From: CAKRZE01 sp045617585 | GTDB lineage: Bacteria > Bacillota > Clostridia > Oscillospirales > CAG-272 | Assembly: GCA_045617585.1 (NCBI GenBank) | Contig: JAZLIW010000162.1 | Location: forward strand, 1-56,889 | DNA: 56,889 nt | Reading direction: 5' to 3' | In this document: piece after piece, positions 50,317 to 56,849 of the stretch | Position numbering within the stretch: position 1 is the stretch's first letter | Layout of the letters: each line of letters opens with the position of its first letter | Program-made: the position numbers and the translations under genes | The notes under the pieces: model-generated | What the model was told of the DNA's origin: nothing | What the model saw: only the letters and a program-made list of their open reading frames with translations | Databases searched by the model: none

Positions 50317-51324
50317 TTATGCGTTGAAATACATATCGTAGACGACGTACCCGCCTTTGTTTTTCAGCGATCCGGGGAAGGTCTCCATGCACATCTGGCA
50401 CCTCGGGTCGGTCATCGGGTACCCGCTGACGGGATAGATGCCGTATTCGGACGACGTTCTGAACCCGACCGTGTTGTAAAACCGGTAATTGCCTTCGACG
50501 GTGATGCCGGAAAAACCCATTTCTTTGACTTTCTCAATGCCGAGCCGTATCATTGCCGAGCCGATGCCCTGCCGCAGGTGATCGGCGTGGACAGAGACGG
50601 GCGCGAGCATGACGAGATCGGTATCGTTCGCCCCGCCGTGTCCGCCCTCCGGCGTCTTTGACAGCGGAAAGCGCGAAAACATAAAATGCCCGACGATCTC
50701 CCCGTCAAGTTCTGCCACAAAGGAAAGCTCCGGAATATAGTATTCGGAATCGCGGATCTCTTCGATCAGCGCGACGATATCCGTGCCGTCGGAATAGTCC
50801 GTTCCCTCCCTGAAGGAGCGAAGCACCAGGGAAACGATATCTTTATCATCCTTATGCTCTTCCGGACGGATGGTGATCCTGCGAACGAAAAGCGGACCCT
50901 CTTCGCCGGTTTCCCCCGTCGGAAGAAACCCCGATTTTTTCAGGACGTTTTGGGACGCGATATTGTCCTCTTCCGTTTCCGCGGTAACGCACGACACGCC
51001 GGGCTGTCTGAGCGCCCGGTCCGTCAGCGCGGAGATCGCTTCCGTCGCGTAACCGTGCCCCTGATATGCTTCCGCAATACCGTATCCGATTTCGGCGCTT
51101 CCGTCTTCGGAAAGCCCTTTGAAGCAAAACTCTCCGACGTGCGTGCCGTCTTTCCGTTCGATCATCCAGACGGCGTACCAATCCCACTGATCCGGATGCG
51201 TGAGACATCCGTTCAGCATTTCCGTATATGCAGCTTTCAGGACGTCGGCCGACTGTGCCGCGATCAGCGCTTCCATCTGCTCTTCGGAAGCCGTGAATAT
51301 TCTTAAACGTTTCGTTTCGATCAT
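50317..51324 (-). CDS. Double GNAT acetyltransferase fusion
   Basis: 335 residues in two acetyltransferase domains. Residues 1-150 match the RimJ/RimL subfamily (ETKRLRIF; YGIAEAYQGHGYATEAI; NIASQNVLKKSGF). Residues about 150-335 form a second GNAT (TIRPEEHKDDKDIVSLV; HADHLRQGIGSAMI; GFSGITVEGNYRFYNTVGF). Both acetyl-CoA binding motifs look intact. The two parts are separately encoded in most organisms, so this is a natural fusion. AGGAGGA precedes the ATG at 51324. The substrates are unknown. Confidence 0.87.
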   Translation of the reverse strand: MIETKRLRIFTASEEQMEALIAAQSADVLKAAYTEMLNGCLTHPDQWDWYAVWMIERKDGTHVGEFCFKGLSEDGSAEIGYGIAEAYQGHGYATEAISALTDRALRQPGVSCVTAETEEDNIASQNVLKKSGFLPTGETGEEGPLFVRRITIRPEEHKDDKDIVSLVLRSFREGTDYSDGTDIVALIEEIRDSEYYIPELSFVAELDGEIVGHFMFSRFPLSKTPEGGHGGANDTDLVMLAPVSVHADHLRQGIGSAMIRLGIEKVKEMGFSGITVEGNYRFYNTVGFRTSSEYGIYPVSGYPMTDPRCQMCMETFPGSLKNKGGYVVYDMYFNA

Positions 51325-51357
51325 CTGATCCTCCTTTCTGACCGACCGGGACGGCGC

Positions 51358-51720
51358 TCACGTCGGCGTTCCGACTTCGATCAGATTCCCGTCGGGATCG
51401 TAAAAGCGCACCACGCGCTGCCCCCAACGGTGCGTCATCGGGAGATTGACAAATTCCGTTTCCGGATAAAGCGTCTTCAGTTTTTCAAAAAAGGCGTCGA
51501 CGTTTTCTTCCTCAAAATACAGCTCGCAGGCATTGCTCTGAGGGATCACGTCCCTGCCGATGAACCCGCGCCAGTATTTTTCCTCCTGCAGAACGAGCCC
51601 GTCCGACAAGAAAACGTTTCCGTCGTTGTCGGCGAGCGTTTCAAGACCGAAGAGGTCGTGATAATATTTCTCTGCCTTTTTGGTGTCCTTTACGACGATC
51701 AGAAAGCCGCGCAGCTTCAT
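51358..51720 (-). CDS. VOC/glyoxalase-fold protein
   Basis: A 120-residue single-domain VOC protein: LRGFLIVVKDTKKAEKYYHDLFG at the start, LYFEEENVDAFFEKL in the middle, and a typical end VVRFYDPDGNLIEVGTP. Members include glyoxalases, dioxygenases and resistance proteins; this one is too generic to assign. It is co-directional and closely spaced with its neighbours. Confidence 0.88.
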   Translation of the reverse strand: MKLRGFLIVVKDTKKAEKYYHDLFGLETLADNDGNVFLSDGLVLQEEKYWRGFIGRDVIPQSNACELYFEEENVDAFFEKLKTLYPETEFVNLPMTHRWGQRVVRFYDPDGNLIEVGTPT

Positions 51721-51726
51721 GCCCTG

Positions 51727-51990
51727 TTATTTCCCCTCTCTTTTTTTCTCAATGAGGGACCCGATCACGAACCCCGCCAGCATCCCGAGCGTGAGCCCGA
51801 TCCCGGTATTGCCGTCCAAAGACGTGCCGATCGCCACGCCGAAGCACATCCCGAGAGCAAGCCCTTCGGTGCCGTAATTCTCGCTCTTATCTTTTTTTCT
51901 GCGTTCACTCTGCGCGAAAAAGATGGCAAGCAGCAGCCCGATGCAGATCCACGGCAGCGCCGCCGACAAAAAATCCATCACGTTTTTCAT
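51727..51990 (-). CDS. Small membrane protein
   Basis: 87 residues, with an N-terminal hydrophobic helix (about 4-25) and a second Gly-rich hydrophobic region (LGMCFGVAIGTSLDGNTGIGLTLGMLAGFVIGSL, about 46-80) after a charged ERRKKDKSEN stretch; the C-terminus is EKKREGK. A glycine-zipper-like pattern suggests membrane association. No family is assigned. It lies between the VOC and NlpC/P60-like genes of the same operon. Confidence 0.75.
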   Translation of the reverse strand: MKNVMDFLSAALPWICIGLLLAIFFAQSERRKKDKSENYGTEGLALGMCFGVAIGTSLDGNTGIGLTLGMLAGFVIGSLIEKKREGK

Positions 51991-52003
51991 TTTGTCTCCC
52001 CCA

Positions 52004-52429
52004 TCATTCCGGCTTCTGCCGCAGCACCCGGCCGAGCGGCGCCCAGCCGAGATAGCGCGGATGATCGCCCGTCAGCGCCGTCAGACGCTCGATCTCCGTG
52101 TAACCGTCGATCCTGACCACGTCCCACGCGTGAATGATCTGCCCGTCTCCGAGAGAGTTCCCGCAGTGTCCCCGGTTGACGGGTCCGTCCCTGCCCGGGC
52201 AGAGGCAGTCGTAAAAGACGAACGCGCCCCTTTCGGGAACGCCTGCGCGAAGCGCATCTTTGTACAGTTCGCAGGACTCCTTTGCGCTGTCGCCGCCGAA
52301 TATTTCGATGCCGCTGCTGATCTCAAGCGCGTCTTCAATGAAATCCGGACACCACCCGGCGTAATCCGGGACTCCGAGTCTGTCCTTTGCCCACGCGATC
52401 ATGTTGTTTGCGGTTTCTTCACCGCTCAT
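52004..52429 (-). CDS. NlpC/P60-like cysteine peptidase, no signal peptide
   Basis: 141 residues with the fold motifs of NlpC/P60: nucleophile Cys27 in YAGWCPDFIEDAL, His88 in RGHCGNSLGDGQIIHAWD and a polar third residue nearby (His100). There is no signal peptide or membrane anchor, so it should act in the cytoplasm or be released by another route. NlpC/P60 enzymes normally cut peptidoglycan stem peptides. It overlaps the TetR gene by 11 bases, indicating tight co-regulation. Confidence 0.78.
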   Translation of the reverse strand: MSGEETANNMIAWAKDRLGVPDYAGWCPDFIEDALEISSGIEIFGGDSAKESCELYKDALRAGVPERGAFVFYDCLCPGRDGPVNRGHCGNSLGDGQIIHAWDVVRIDGYTEIERLTALTGDHPRYLGWAPLGRVLRQKPE

Positions 52430-53051
52430 TTCCGACCTCCGACGTCGTTTCGGAATTTGTCGTTATGCCGTACGTTCGGATAAAATGCTTCACGAACGTC
52501 TCGATCTGCTTTAAGATCTCCGGCTCTTTTTCCGGTTCGCGGTCGCGTTCGTGGATCAGCGCCGTGATCGGAGCGGTATAGGCGAACGCGAGCGTGTCCG
52601 GGTCGTCTTCTTTCAGGATGCCGTTCTCCATCATTTCCGCAAAGATCTTCGCGTAGATCTCCTTCGTTCCGGTCAGAAAATGCAGGGCGGCAAAATGCCG
52701 TGCCCGGTCGTCCCGGAACTGCTCGGTCAGCAGCAGACGCCTCGTCAGGATCACCCGCCCGTCGTGCATGGTAAAATCCAGCATCCGCATGGTCATGACT
52801 GCAAGCTCATCGCAGGACCGCGGCGCGGGCGGCAGCTTCTCCGGGGACCCGAAGCGGGAAACGTAATAGGCCTCCATCCGGTCGAGGACCGCGTTCCAGA
52901 TGTCCTCCTTGCTTTCATAATGCCGGTAAAGCGCGGATTTGCTGAGCCCCAGCCCCGCGGCAAGGTCACGCAGATTGGTCCCTCTGTAACCGTTTTCCGC
53001 AAAGCTGACGAGCGCAGCGTCGAGGATCTTTTCTTTCGTCGTGGTTTCCAT
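52419..53051 (-). CDS. TetR/AcrR-family transcriptional repressor
   Basis: A 210-residue regulator with an N-terminal HTH (TKEKILDAALVSFAENGYRGTNLRDLAAGLGLSKSALYRHYESKEDIW) and a helical ligand-binding domain. ATG 53051 follows GGAGG; a TTG 15 bases upstream in frame (53066) has no ribosome site. The gene's promoter (53094-53122) contains a perfect palindrome, so it most likely represses itself and the downstream small operon (NlpC/P60, membrane protein, VOC, acetyltransferase, GyrI-like). The GyrI-like protein could sense the same ligand class, but this is inference. Confidence 0.92.
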   Translation of the reverse strand: METTTKEKILDAALVSFAENGYRGTNLRDLAAGLGLSKSALYRHYESKEDIWNAVLDRMEAYYVSRFGSPEKLPPAPRSCDELAVMTMRMLDFTMHDGRVILTRRLLLTEQFRDDRARHFAALHFLTGTKEIYAKIFAEMMENGILKEDDPDTLAFAYTAPITALIHERDREPEKEPEILKQIETFVKHFIRTYGITTNSETTSEVGNER

Positions 53052-53074
53052 GGTATCCTCCGTCAATTCGATGT

Positions 53075-53086
53075 GACCGCTTGGAC
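53075..53086. promoter_or_regulatory. Second, imperfect TetR operator half-copy
   Basis: GACCGCTTGGAC is a relaxed match to the palindrome GACCAATTGGTC and lies at the predicted transcript start, so it may be a secondary site for the same repressor. Confidence 0.4.
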
Positions 53087-53093
53087 ACTTCCT

Positions 53094-53122
53094 ATTATAG
53101 TGACCAATTGGTCGCGTGTCAA
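53094..53122 (-). promoter_or_regulatory. Consensus promoter of the TetR operon
   Basis: On the minus strand TTGACA (53122-53117), a 17-base spacer, TATAAT (53099-53094): a perfect match. The spacer is filled by the operator palindrome at 53102-53113. Confidence 0.9.
53102..53113. promoter_or_regulatory. TetR operator
   Basis: GACCAATTGGTC is a perfect 12-bp palindrome located between the -35 and -10 boxes, the standard site for TetR-type autorepression by blocking RNA polymerase. Confidence 0.8.
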
Positions 53123-53148
53123 GCGCTTTCGCAAATTTGCTGCAAACA

Positions 53149-53184
53149 AAAAACGGCGGCAGGGATCTCTCCCTGCTGCCGCGC
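53149..53184 (-). terminator. Intrinsic terminator reading leftward
   Basis: CGGCGGCAGGGA pairs with TCCCTGCTGCCG (53154-53165 with 53170-53181). On the minus strand it is followed by a T-run, TTTTTTGTTTG. It stops leftward read-through from the tRNA side before the TetR promoter. Confidence 0.85.
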
Positions 53185-53301
53185 TGTCAAAGACTGGCCA
53201 AAAGGCGGATCTTCAAACATAAACTGACCAAAGGTATGTCTCAAAAACCGGGATTTGTTGAGTTCATTCATCCATGAAACCAATAGTTGGTCAAGTGGTG
53301 T
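53185..53301. other. Intergenic stretch with no recognised gene
   Basis: An open frame of about 60 codons on the minus strand covers this stretch and the neighbouring terminator, but it has no ribosome site or recognisable domain, so I do not call it. It may be a decayed gene fragment. Confidence 0.4.
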
Positions 53302-53468
53302 TGTGCCTTGCGGCACAGTGATGCTGCTCACTCCGTTCGCAGTGATGTTTTGCGGCTCCGCTGCAAAGTGATGTGATGTGTTCCACCCACGCCCGCAGGC
53401 ACATCACCCGCCGTATGCGAACATCACGCACAAAGTGCACATCGCGTTCCGCGCAGTGGAACACATCA
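53302..53468. repeat. Palindromic hairpin array with GTGATG/CATCAC spacers
   Basis: Small hairpins are spaced by GTGATG on the left half (53318, 53342, 53368) and by the reverse complement CATCAC on the right half (53402, 53422). Examples are TGTGCC/GGCACA (53302-53317) and TTTTGCGGCTCC/GCTGCAAA (53348-53367). The halves meet in a 12-bp outer stem GATGTGTTCCAC/GTGGAACACATC (53375-53386 with 53456-53467). The array as a whole is thus an inverted composite. Comparable hairpin strings with GTGATG spacers occur in clostridial genomes; their role is unknown. Confidence 0.7.
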
Positions 53469-53471
53469 TTC

Positions 53472-53511
53472 AAAAAACGTCTTTTGTCCGGCAGACAAAA
53501 GACGTTTTTTT
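53472..53511 (-). terminator. Strong terminator after the tRNA genes
   Basis: AAAAAACGTCTTTTGTC pairs perfectly with GACAAAAGACGTTTTTT around CGGCA. Its A-run on the plus strand gives a minus-strand T-run, so it ends tRNA transcription reading leftward. Confidence 0.92.
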
Positions 53512-53513
53512 GC

Positions 53514-53591
53514 TGGGGTGAGATGTGGGATTCGAACCCACGGCCTCCAGGGCCACAACCTGGCGCTATAACCAACTTAGCTAATCCCACC
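53514..53591 (-). tRNA. tRNA-His (GTG anticodon)
   Basis: Cloverleaf arms are readable: acceptor GTGGGAT with ATCTCAC, D-arm TAGCTAAGTTGG, anticodon loop TTGTGGC with GTG, and T-arm GTGGGTTCGAATCCCAC. The extra G at -1, opposite the C discriminator, is diagnostic of tRNA-His. CCA is encoded. Confidence 0.95.
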
Positions 53592-53601
53592 ATATGAATG
53601 G

Positions 53602-53675
53602 CGTACCTTGGGGGACTCGAACCCACGACCTACTGCTTAGAAGGCAGTTGCTCTATCCAGCTGAGCTAAAGGTAC
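53602..53675 (-). tRNA. tRNA-Arg (TCT anticodon)
   Basis: Acceptor GTACCTT pairs with AAGGTAC; the anticodon loop CTTCTAA reads TCT; the T-arm is GTGGGTTCGAGTCCCCC. No CCA is encoded. It is the first gene of the two-tRNA unit; the tRNA-His lies about ten bases beyond it. Confidence 0.95.
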
Positions 53676-53692
53676 ACGCTGATACGGTTGAT

Positions 53693-53721
53693 ATTATAGC
53701 ATAGAGTCAACCGTTTGTCAA
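53693..53721 (-). promoter_or_regulatory. Consensus promoter of the tRNA-Arg/tRNA-His unit
   Basis: On the minus strand TTGACA (53721-53716), 17 bases, TATAAT (53698-53693): a perfect match, as expected for a stable RNA promoter. Confidence 0.9.
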
Positions 53722-53789
53722 TAAGGATTTTCGTATTTCTTTTCTTTTTTTCCGCACTCGTTTTTGTTCAAAATGACGCGGCGCAAAAC

Positions 53790-53833
53790 CGGAAAAGAAA
53801 AACGGGACCGCCGGGGGACCGGCAGCCCCGCTT
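53790..53833 (-). terminator. Terminator of the rpsF-ssb-rpsR operon
   Basis: GGGACCGCCGG and CCGGCAGCCCC form an imperfect GC-rich stem, and the minus strand continues with GTTTTTCTTTTCC. It lies just after the rpsR stop. Confidence 0.8.
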
Positions 53834-53845
53834 GTTAACCGTTGA

Positions 53846-54157
53846 TCAGTCGGCGACGTAAGGCATCAGAGCGATCTGACGGGCTCTCTTGACCGCGACG
53901 GTGAGCTGACGCTGATGAGCGGCGCAGCAGCCGTTGATTCTTCTGGGGTAGATCTTACCGCGTTCGCTGACGCACTTGGTCAGTCTCTTGGTATCCTTGT
54001 AGTCGATATGCTCGATCTTATCCTGGCAGAAGATGCAGACCTTCTTATGTCTTTTGACATTGTTTCCGTTGCGATAGGGTTTCGCTGCGGGAGCTGCCTG
54101 CGCTGCGGGAGCTGCGGGAGCGGTCTCGGCGGCAACGGTGACTTTCTCGTTATCCAT
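53846..54157 (-). CDS. rpsR: Ribosomal protein S18 with Ala-Pro N-terminal extension
   Basis: A 103-residue small-subunit ribosomal protein that pairs with S6 on the platform of the 30S subunit. The conserved core is present from about residue 38: CIFCQDKIEHIDYKD, RLTKCVSERGKIYPRRINGCCAAHQRQL, AVKRARQIALMPY. The four cysteines suggest a zinc-binding form. Residues 10-26 are a low-complexity Ala/Pro extension (AAPAAQAAPAAKP), longer than in standard S18 (about 75 residues), possibly a flexible tail. AAGGAGG precedes the ATG. It is the last gene of the operon. Confidence 0.97.
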   Translation of the reverse strand: MDNEKVTVAAETAPAAPAAQAAPAAKPYRNGNNVKRHKKVCIFCQDKIEHIDYKDTKRLTKCVSERGKIYPRRINGCCAAHQRQLTVAVKRARQIALMPYVAD

Positions 54158-54182
54158 TCTTATAAAACCTCCTTGTTAGTAA

Positions 54183-54659
54183 TCAGAACGGCAGATCGTC
54201 GTCGTTCGACATTTCTTCGAACTTGGGCGCAACGTCTGCCTGCGAGGAAAATGCGGGGGCACTGTACGAGCTGGACGTGTACTGCTGCTGAGGAGCGGAC
54301 GCACCGGCGCTTTCGTTCTTGGAATCAACGAAATAGAAATCGTCTACGACGATCCCGGTCGCGTAATGCTTTGCGCCCTGCTGGTCCGTCCAGTTTCTGT
54401 TCTGGATCTGACCGACGACGACGATGGAACTGCCCTTATGGAAGAAGCGGGAGATCGTCTCTCCGGTTCCTCTCCAGGCAGTGCAGTCGAAGAAGTCGGT
54501 GGTCTGTTCCGGCTGCGTCCCGTCCTGCGAGCGCGCGACTCTGCGGCTCACAGCGATCGAAAAAGAGCAAACCTGAATGCCGCTTTGTGTCATTTTGAGT
54601 TCGGGCTCTTTGGTAAGACGGCCGCCGAGGATGACCTTGTTCATGTTCAGATTAGCCAC
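54183..54659 (-). CDS. ssb: Single-stranded DNA-binding protein
   Basis: A 158-residue SSB. The OB-fold is complete (NLNMNKVILGGRLTKEPELKMTQSG; FSIAVSR; FFDCTAWRGTGE; VVGQIQNRNW), a Gln/Ser/Ala-rich linker follows, and the C-terminal acidic tip is DDDLPF, the binding site of DNA replication and repair partners. It lies between rpsF and rpsR in the classic operon order. Confidence 0.98.
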   Translation of the reverse strand: MANLNMNKVILGGRLTKEPELKMTQSGIQVCSFSIAVSRRVARSQDGTQPEQTTDFFDCTAWRGTGETISRFFHKGSSIVVVGQIQNRNWTDQQGAKHYATGIVVDDFYFVDSKNESAGASAPQQQYTSSSYSAPAFSSQADVAPKFEEMSNDDDLPF

Positions 54660-54677
54660 GGTACTTGCCTCCCGCCG

Positions 54678-54974
54678 TCAGGCGACCTGCTTGACGACGA
54701 TCGAACGAAGAATGCCTTCGGTGATGCGGTAGACACGCTCGAGCTCAGCCGGGAAAGCGGCGGGAGCGGTGAACTTCACCAGCACATAGTAACCTTCGTT
54801 CATGTCGTTGATCGGGTAAGCGAATCTGCGCTTGCCCCACTCGTTGACCTCGGTGATCTCGCCGTTTGCGGCGATCAGAGAAGTGAACTTCTCAACGAGG
54901 GTCTTGACGGACTCCTCGCCGTTGGTCATGTCAACGACAAAAATGGTTTCATAAGATGCGTTGATCTTTTCCAT
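54678..54974 (-). CDS. rpsF: Ribosomal protein S6
   Basis: A 98-residue S6: YETIFVVDM near the start, NEWGKRRFAYPINDMNEGYYVLVKFTA in the middle, and a late LERVYRITEGILRSIVVK. AAGGAGGTG lies before the ATG. It is the first gene of the rpsF-ssb-rpsR operon, driven from the promoter at 55060-55088. Confidence 0.98.
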   Translation of the reverse strand: MEKINASYETIFVVDMTNGEESVKTLVEKFTSLIAANGEITEVNEWGKRRFAYPINDMNEGYYVLVKFTAPAAFPAELERVYRITEGILRSIVVKQVA

Positions 54975-55059
54975 TCTTTACACCTCCTTGTGGACATCAG
55001 ACCGCGGACATGAAAAGATTTATCCGCAGTAAGGAGAAAACGTGAGTTTTCAACGATTC

Positions 55060-55088
55060 ATTATAACGCCTCGTTTTTGCTTTGTCAA
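55060..55088 (-). promoter_or_regulatory. Consensus promoter of the rpsF operon
   Basis: On the minus strand TTGACA (55088-55083), 17 bases, TATAAT (55065-55060), a perfect match. It is divergent from the perfect promoter at 55178-55206; between them lies an A-rich tract (55090-55177) that may act as an upstream element for both. Confidence 0.9.
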
Positions 55089-55177
55089 TAGGAAAAAAGC
55101 ATTTTCTTTTCATTTTTTTCAAAAAAGAAGAAAAAAACGGGCGAAAAGGGCACGAAAAAAGCGAAAGAAAAAAAGTG

Positions 55178-55206
55178 TTGACAAAACGGCACATTTCGCT
55201 TATAAT
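55178..55206 (+). promoter_or_regulatory. Consensus promoter of the lytic transglycosylase gene
   Basis: TTGACA, 17 bases, TATAAT, a perfect match with an A-rich upstream tract. Its start near 55213 leaves only a few bases before an ATG at 55219, which supports the later start at 55282. Confidence 0.9.
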
Positions 55207-55281
55207 GAGAATGCAATCATGCCCGATACCCGAACCATACGGCGAAGCGTTCGCCAATCCGTTGATAAGGAGGGAAACCGG

Positions 55282-56478
55282 TTGAGCCGATTGCATAAAA
55301 AGAGACTGTATTGCTGCATAGCCGTTGTGCTTGCACTGACCGCGATGCTCACGGTTTCGATCTTCGTCATCGGACAGAGAGCGACGAAGACGCCGGAACG
55401 GAGCGTCCCCGATCCTGAGGTCACCGAAAAGCAGAGCGAACACAGGATCGTCATTGAACCTCCGCGTCCGTCCGAGACGAATGAGGAAGAGGAAGCCGGA
55501 GAAGCGGGACCCGCAAACGAGACGCAGGATTCCGTGATCATCCACCGCCGCGGCAATAACGCGGAGACCGAGCCTGAGACCGAGCCTGAGACCGAGGCCG
55601 AAACCGATCCGGAAACCGGGTCTGAAACGGAAACGGAACCGGAAACGGAACCGGAAACGGAGCCCGAAACCGAACCTGAGACCGAACCTGAGACCGAGCC
55701 GGAAACGGAGCCCGAACCCGAGACCGAGCCGGAGACGGAGCCGGAAACGGAACCGGAGACGGAGCCCGAAACCGAGCCCGAGACCGAGCCGGAAACAGAG
55801 CCTGAAACCGAACCGGAAACAGAGCCTGAAACCGAACCGGAGACGGAGCCTGAAACCGAACCCGTGAAGGAGCCTGAGACGGAACCGATCCACAGCGACG
55901 ACCCCATGTACGGCCCTTACGGAAACTTCCGATATAATATCCGTGAGATCTGCGGCAACGATAATCTGACGAACGAGCAGCACGATCTGATCGCAAAGGT
56001 GTGCGACGAGTACGGCGTAGAGCTGGAACTTGCTTACGCACTGATGGCGACGGAAAGCGGCTTCGGCTACTGGAGAACGCACGTGAACAGCAACGGCACG
56101 GTCGACTGGGGGATCCTTCAGCTGAACGACGTCAACCTCGAGTTGCTGCGGGGCGAGTTCCACATCTCCTCCATGGCGGAGGTCACACAGGATTTTGAAC
56201 TGAGCGTGCGCACGGGACTGTACGTCGTCCAGTTTGCAAAGAATAATCTGACGAATAAGGTATACGTCAAAAATACGTACGATCCGGACGCGTGGCGCGT
56301 GGTCATGAGTTACCATTACTTCGTGGCGACTGCGGAACGCATCTGGAACGAAAAGGGAATGACCTGCGAGCAGGATGCCGTAAATCAGGACGTGTATGCA
56401 GCTACCACGATCCGATGGTATCACAAGTTCCTTGACGCAAAGGCGGCGCACGACGCGTCACTCCCCGCTGCGGGCTGA
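55282..56478 (+). CDS. Membrane-anchored lytic transglycosylase with PETE repeats
   Basis: 398 residues from TTG 55282, chosen because AAGGAGGG (55267-55274) is well placed and the upstream ATG at 55219 lies at the transcript start. A membrane helix (about 10-30) is followed by an acidic linker with some 27 ETEP/PETE-type units (about 93-195), then an SLT-type domain (about 220-385) with the catalytic Glu in LMATESGFG and VDWGILQLND next to it. Lytic transglycosylases cleave the glycan strand of peptidoglycan; the acidic spacer probably lets the domain reach through the wall. The repeat tract is encoded in near-identical 12-18-bp units and could change length by slippage in frame. Confidence 0.9.
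   Translation: MSRLHKKRLYCCIAVVLALTAMLTVSIFVIGQRATKTPERSVPDPEVTEKQSEHRIVIEPPRPSETNEEEEAGEAGPANETQDSVIIHRRGNNAETEPETEPETEAETDPETGSETETEPETEPETEPETEPETEPETEPETEPEPETEPETEPETEPETEPETEPETEPETEPETEPETEPETEPETEPETEPVKEPETEPIHSDDPMYGPYGNFRYNIREICGNDNLTNEQHDLIAKVCDEYGVELELAYALMATESGFGYWRTHVNSNGTVDWGILQLNDVNLELLRGEFHISSMAEVTQDFELSVRTGLYVVQFAKNNLTNKVYVKNTYDPDAWRVVMSYHYFVATAERIWNEKGMTCEQDAVNQDVYAATTIRWYHKFLDAKAAHDASLPAAG
55561..55880 (+). repeat. GAG-CC(T/G) rich tandem repeat encoding the PETE tract
   Basis: Units based on GAACCGGAGACG and GAGCCTGAAACC recur with slight third-position variation. The variation hints that the array is not freshly expanded, though some stretches of 18 bases are exact copies. 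Confidence 0.9.
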
Positions 56479-56487
56479 TACGATCAT

Positions 56488-56520
56488 GACGGGACCGTCC
56501 ATCCGGACGGTCCTGTTTTT
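56488..56520 (+). terminator. Terminator after the transglycosylase gene
   Basis: GGACCGTCC pairs with GGACGGTCC around ATCC, followed by TGTTTTT. It separates the gene from the rRNA promoter. Confidence 0.92.
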
Positions 56521-56645
56521 ATGCTTCCGGGCATTGTGAAAAACGATGGATCGCAACGAAGGGAGGACGTTCTGCACAAACGGAACGGGCGCGGATGAGC
56601 AGAAAGACGAAAAACCAGACAAAAGAAAAAAACTTTCAAAAAAGT

Positions 56646-56674
56646 GTTGACATTTCGGGGCGGGAGTGCTATAA
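56646..56674 (+). promoter_or_regulatory. rRNA operon promoter
   Basis: TTGACA, 17 bases, TATAAT, a perfect match; an A-rich stretch (56627-56645) lies upstream as a possible UP element. The leader is about 170 bases before the 16S gene. Confidence 0.92.
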
Positions 56675-56715
56675 TGTACAGGCTGTCGCGGAGAGGGGGA
56701 CCTCGAAGCGATAAG

Positions 56716-56740
56716 CCGCTCCTTGAAAATTGAACAACGA
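56716..56740 (+). promoter_or_regulatory. boxA-like antitermination element in the rRNA leader
   Basis: CTCCTTGAAAATTGAACAACG matches the TTGAAAACTGAACA signature seen in leaders of Bacillota rRNA operons, where it loads Nus factors. The downstream leader (56745-56849) may form the RNase III processing stem, whose other arm lies beyond the window. Confidence 0.6.
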
Positions 56741-56849
56741 AGAAGATAAGCAAAGCACGGAAGAGTATGGTAAGACATACGAGCCGTGCGGAGTATCTCG
56801 AACAATTCCTTAAACACAAAAGTAAATAAAGCGTAAGCTTGGAAAAACT

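Noticed and set aside
53119..53331. Short minus-strand frame between the terminator and hairpin array
   Set aside because: No ribosome site and no homology I recognise; it includes a terminator stem and TetR promoter sequence.
53302..53468. CRISPR array near the tRNA genes
   Set aside because: The repeats are hairpins with GTGATG linkers and opposite orientation in the two halves; there are no repeat-spacer units.
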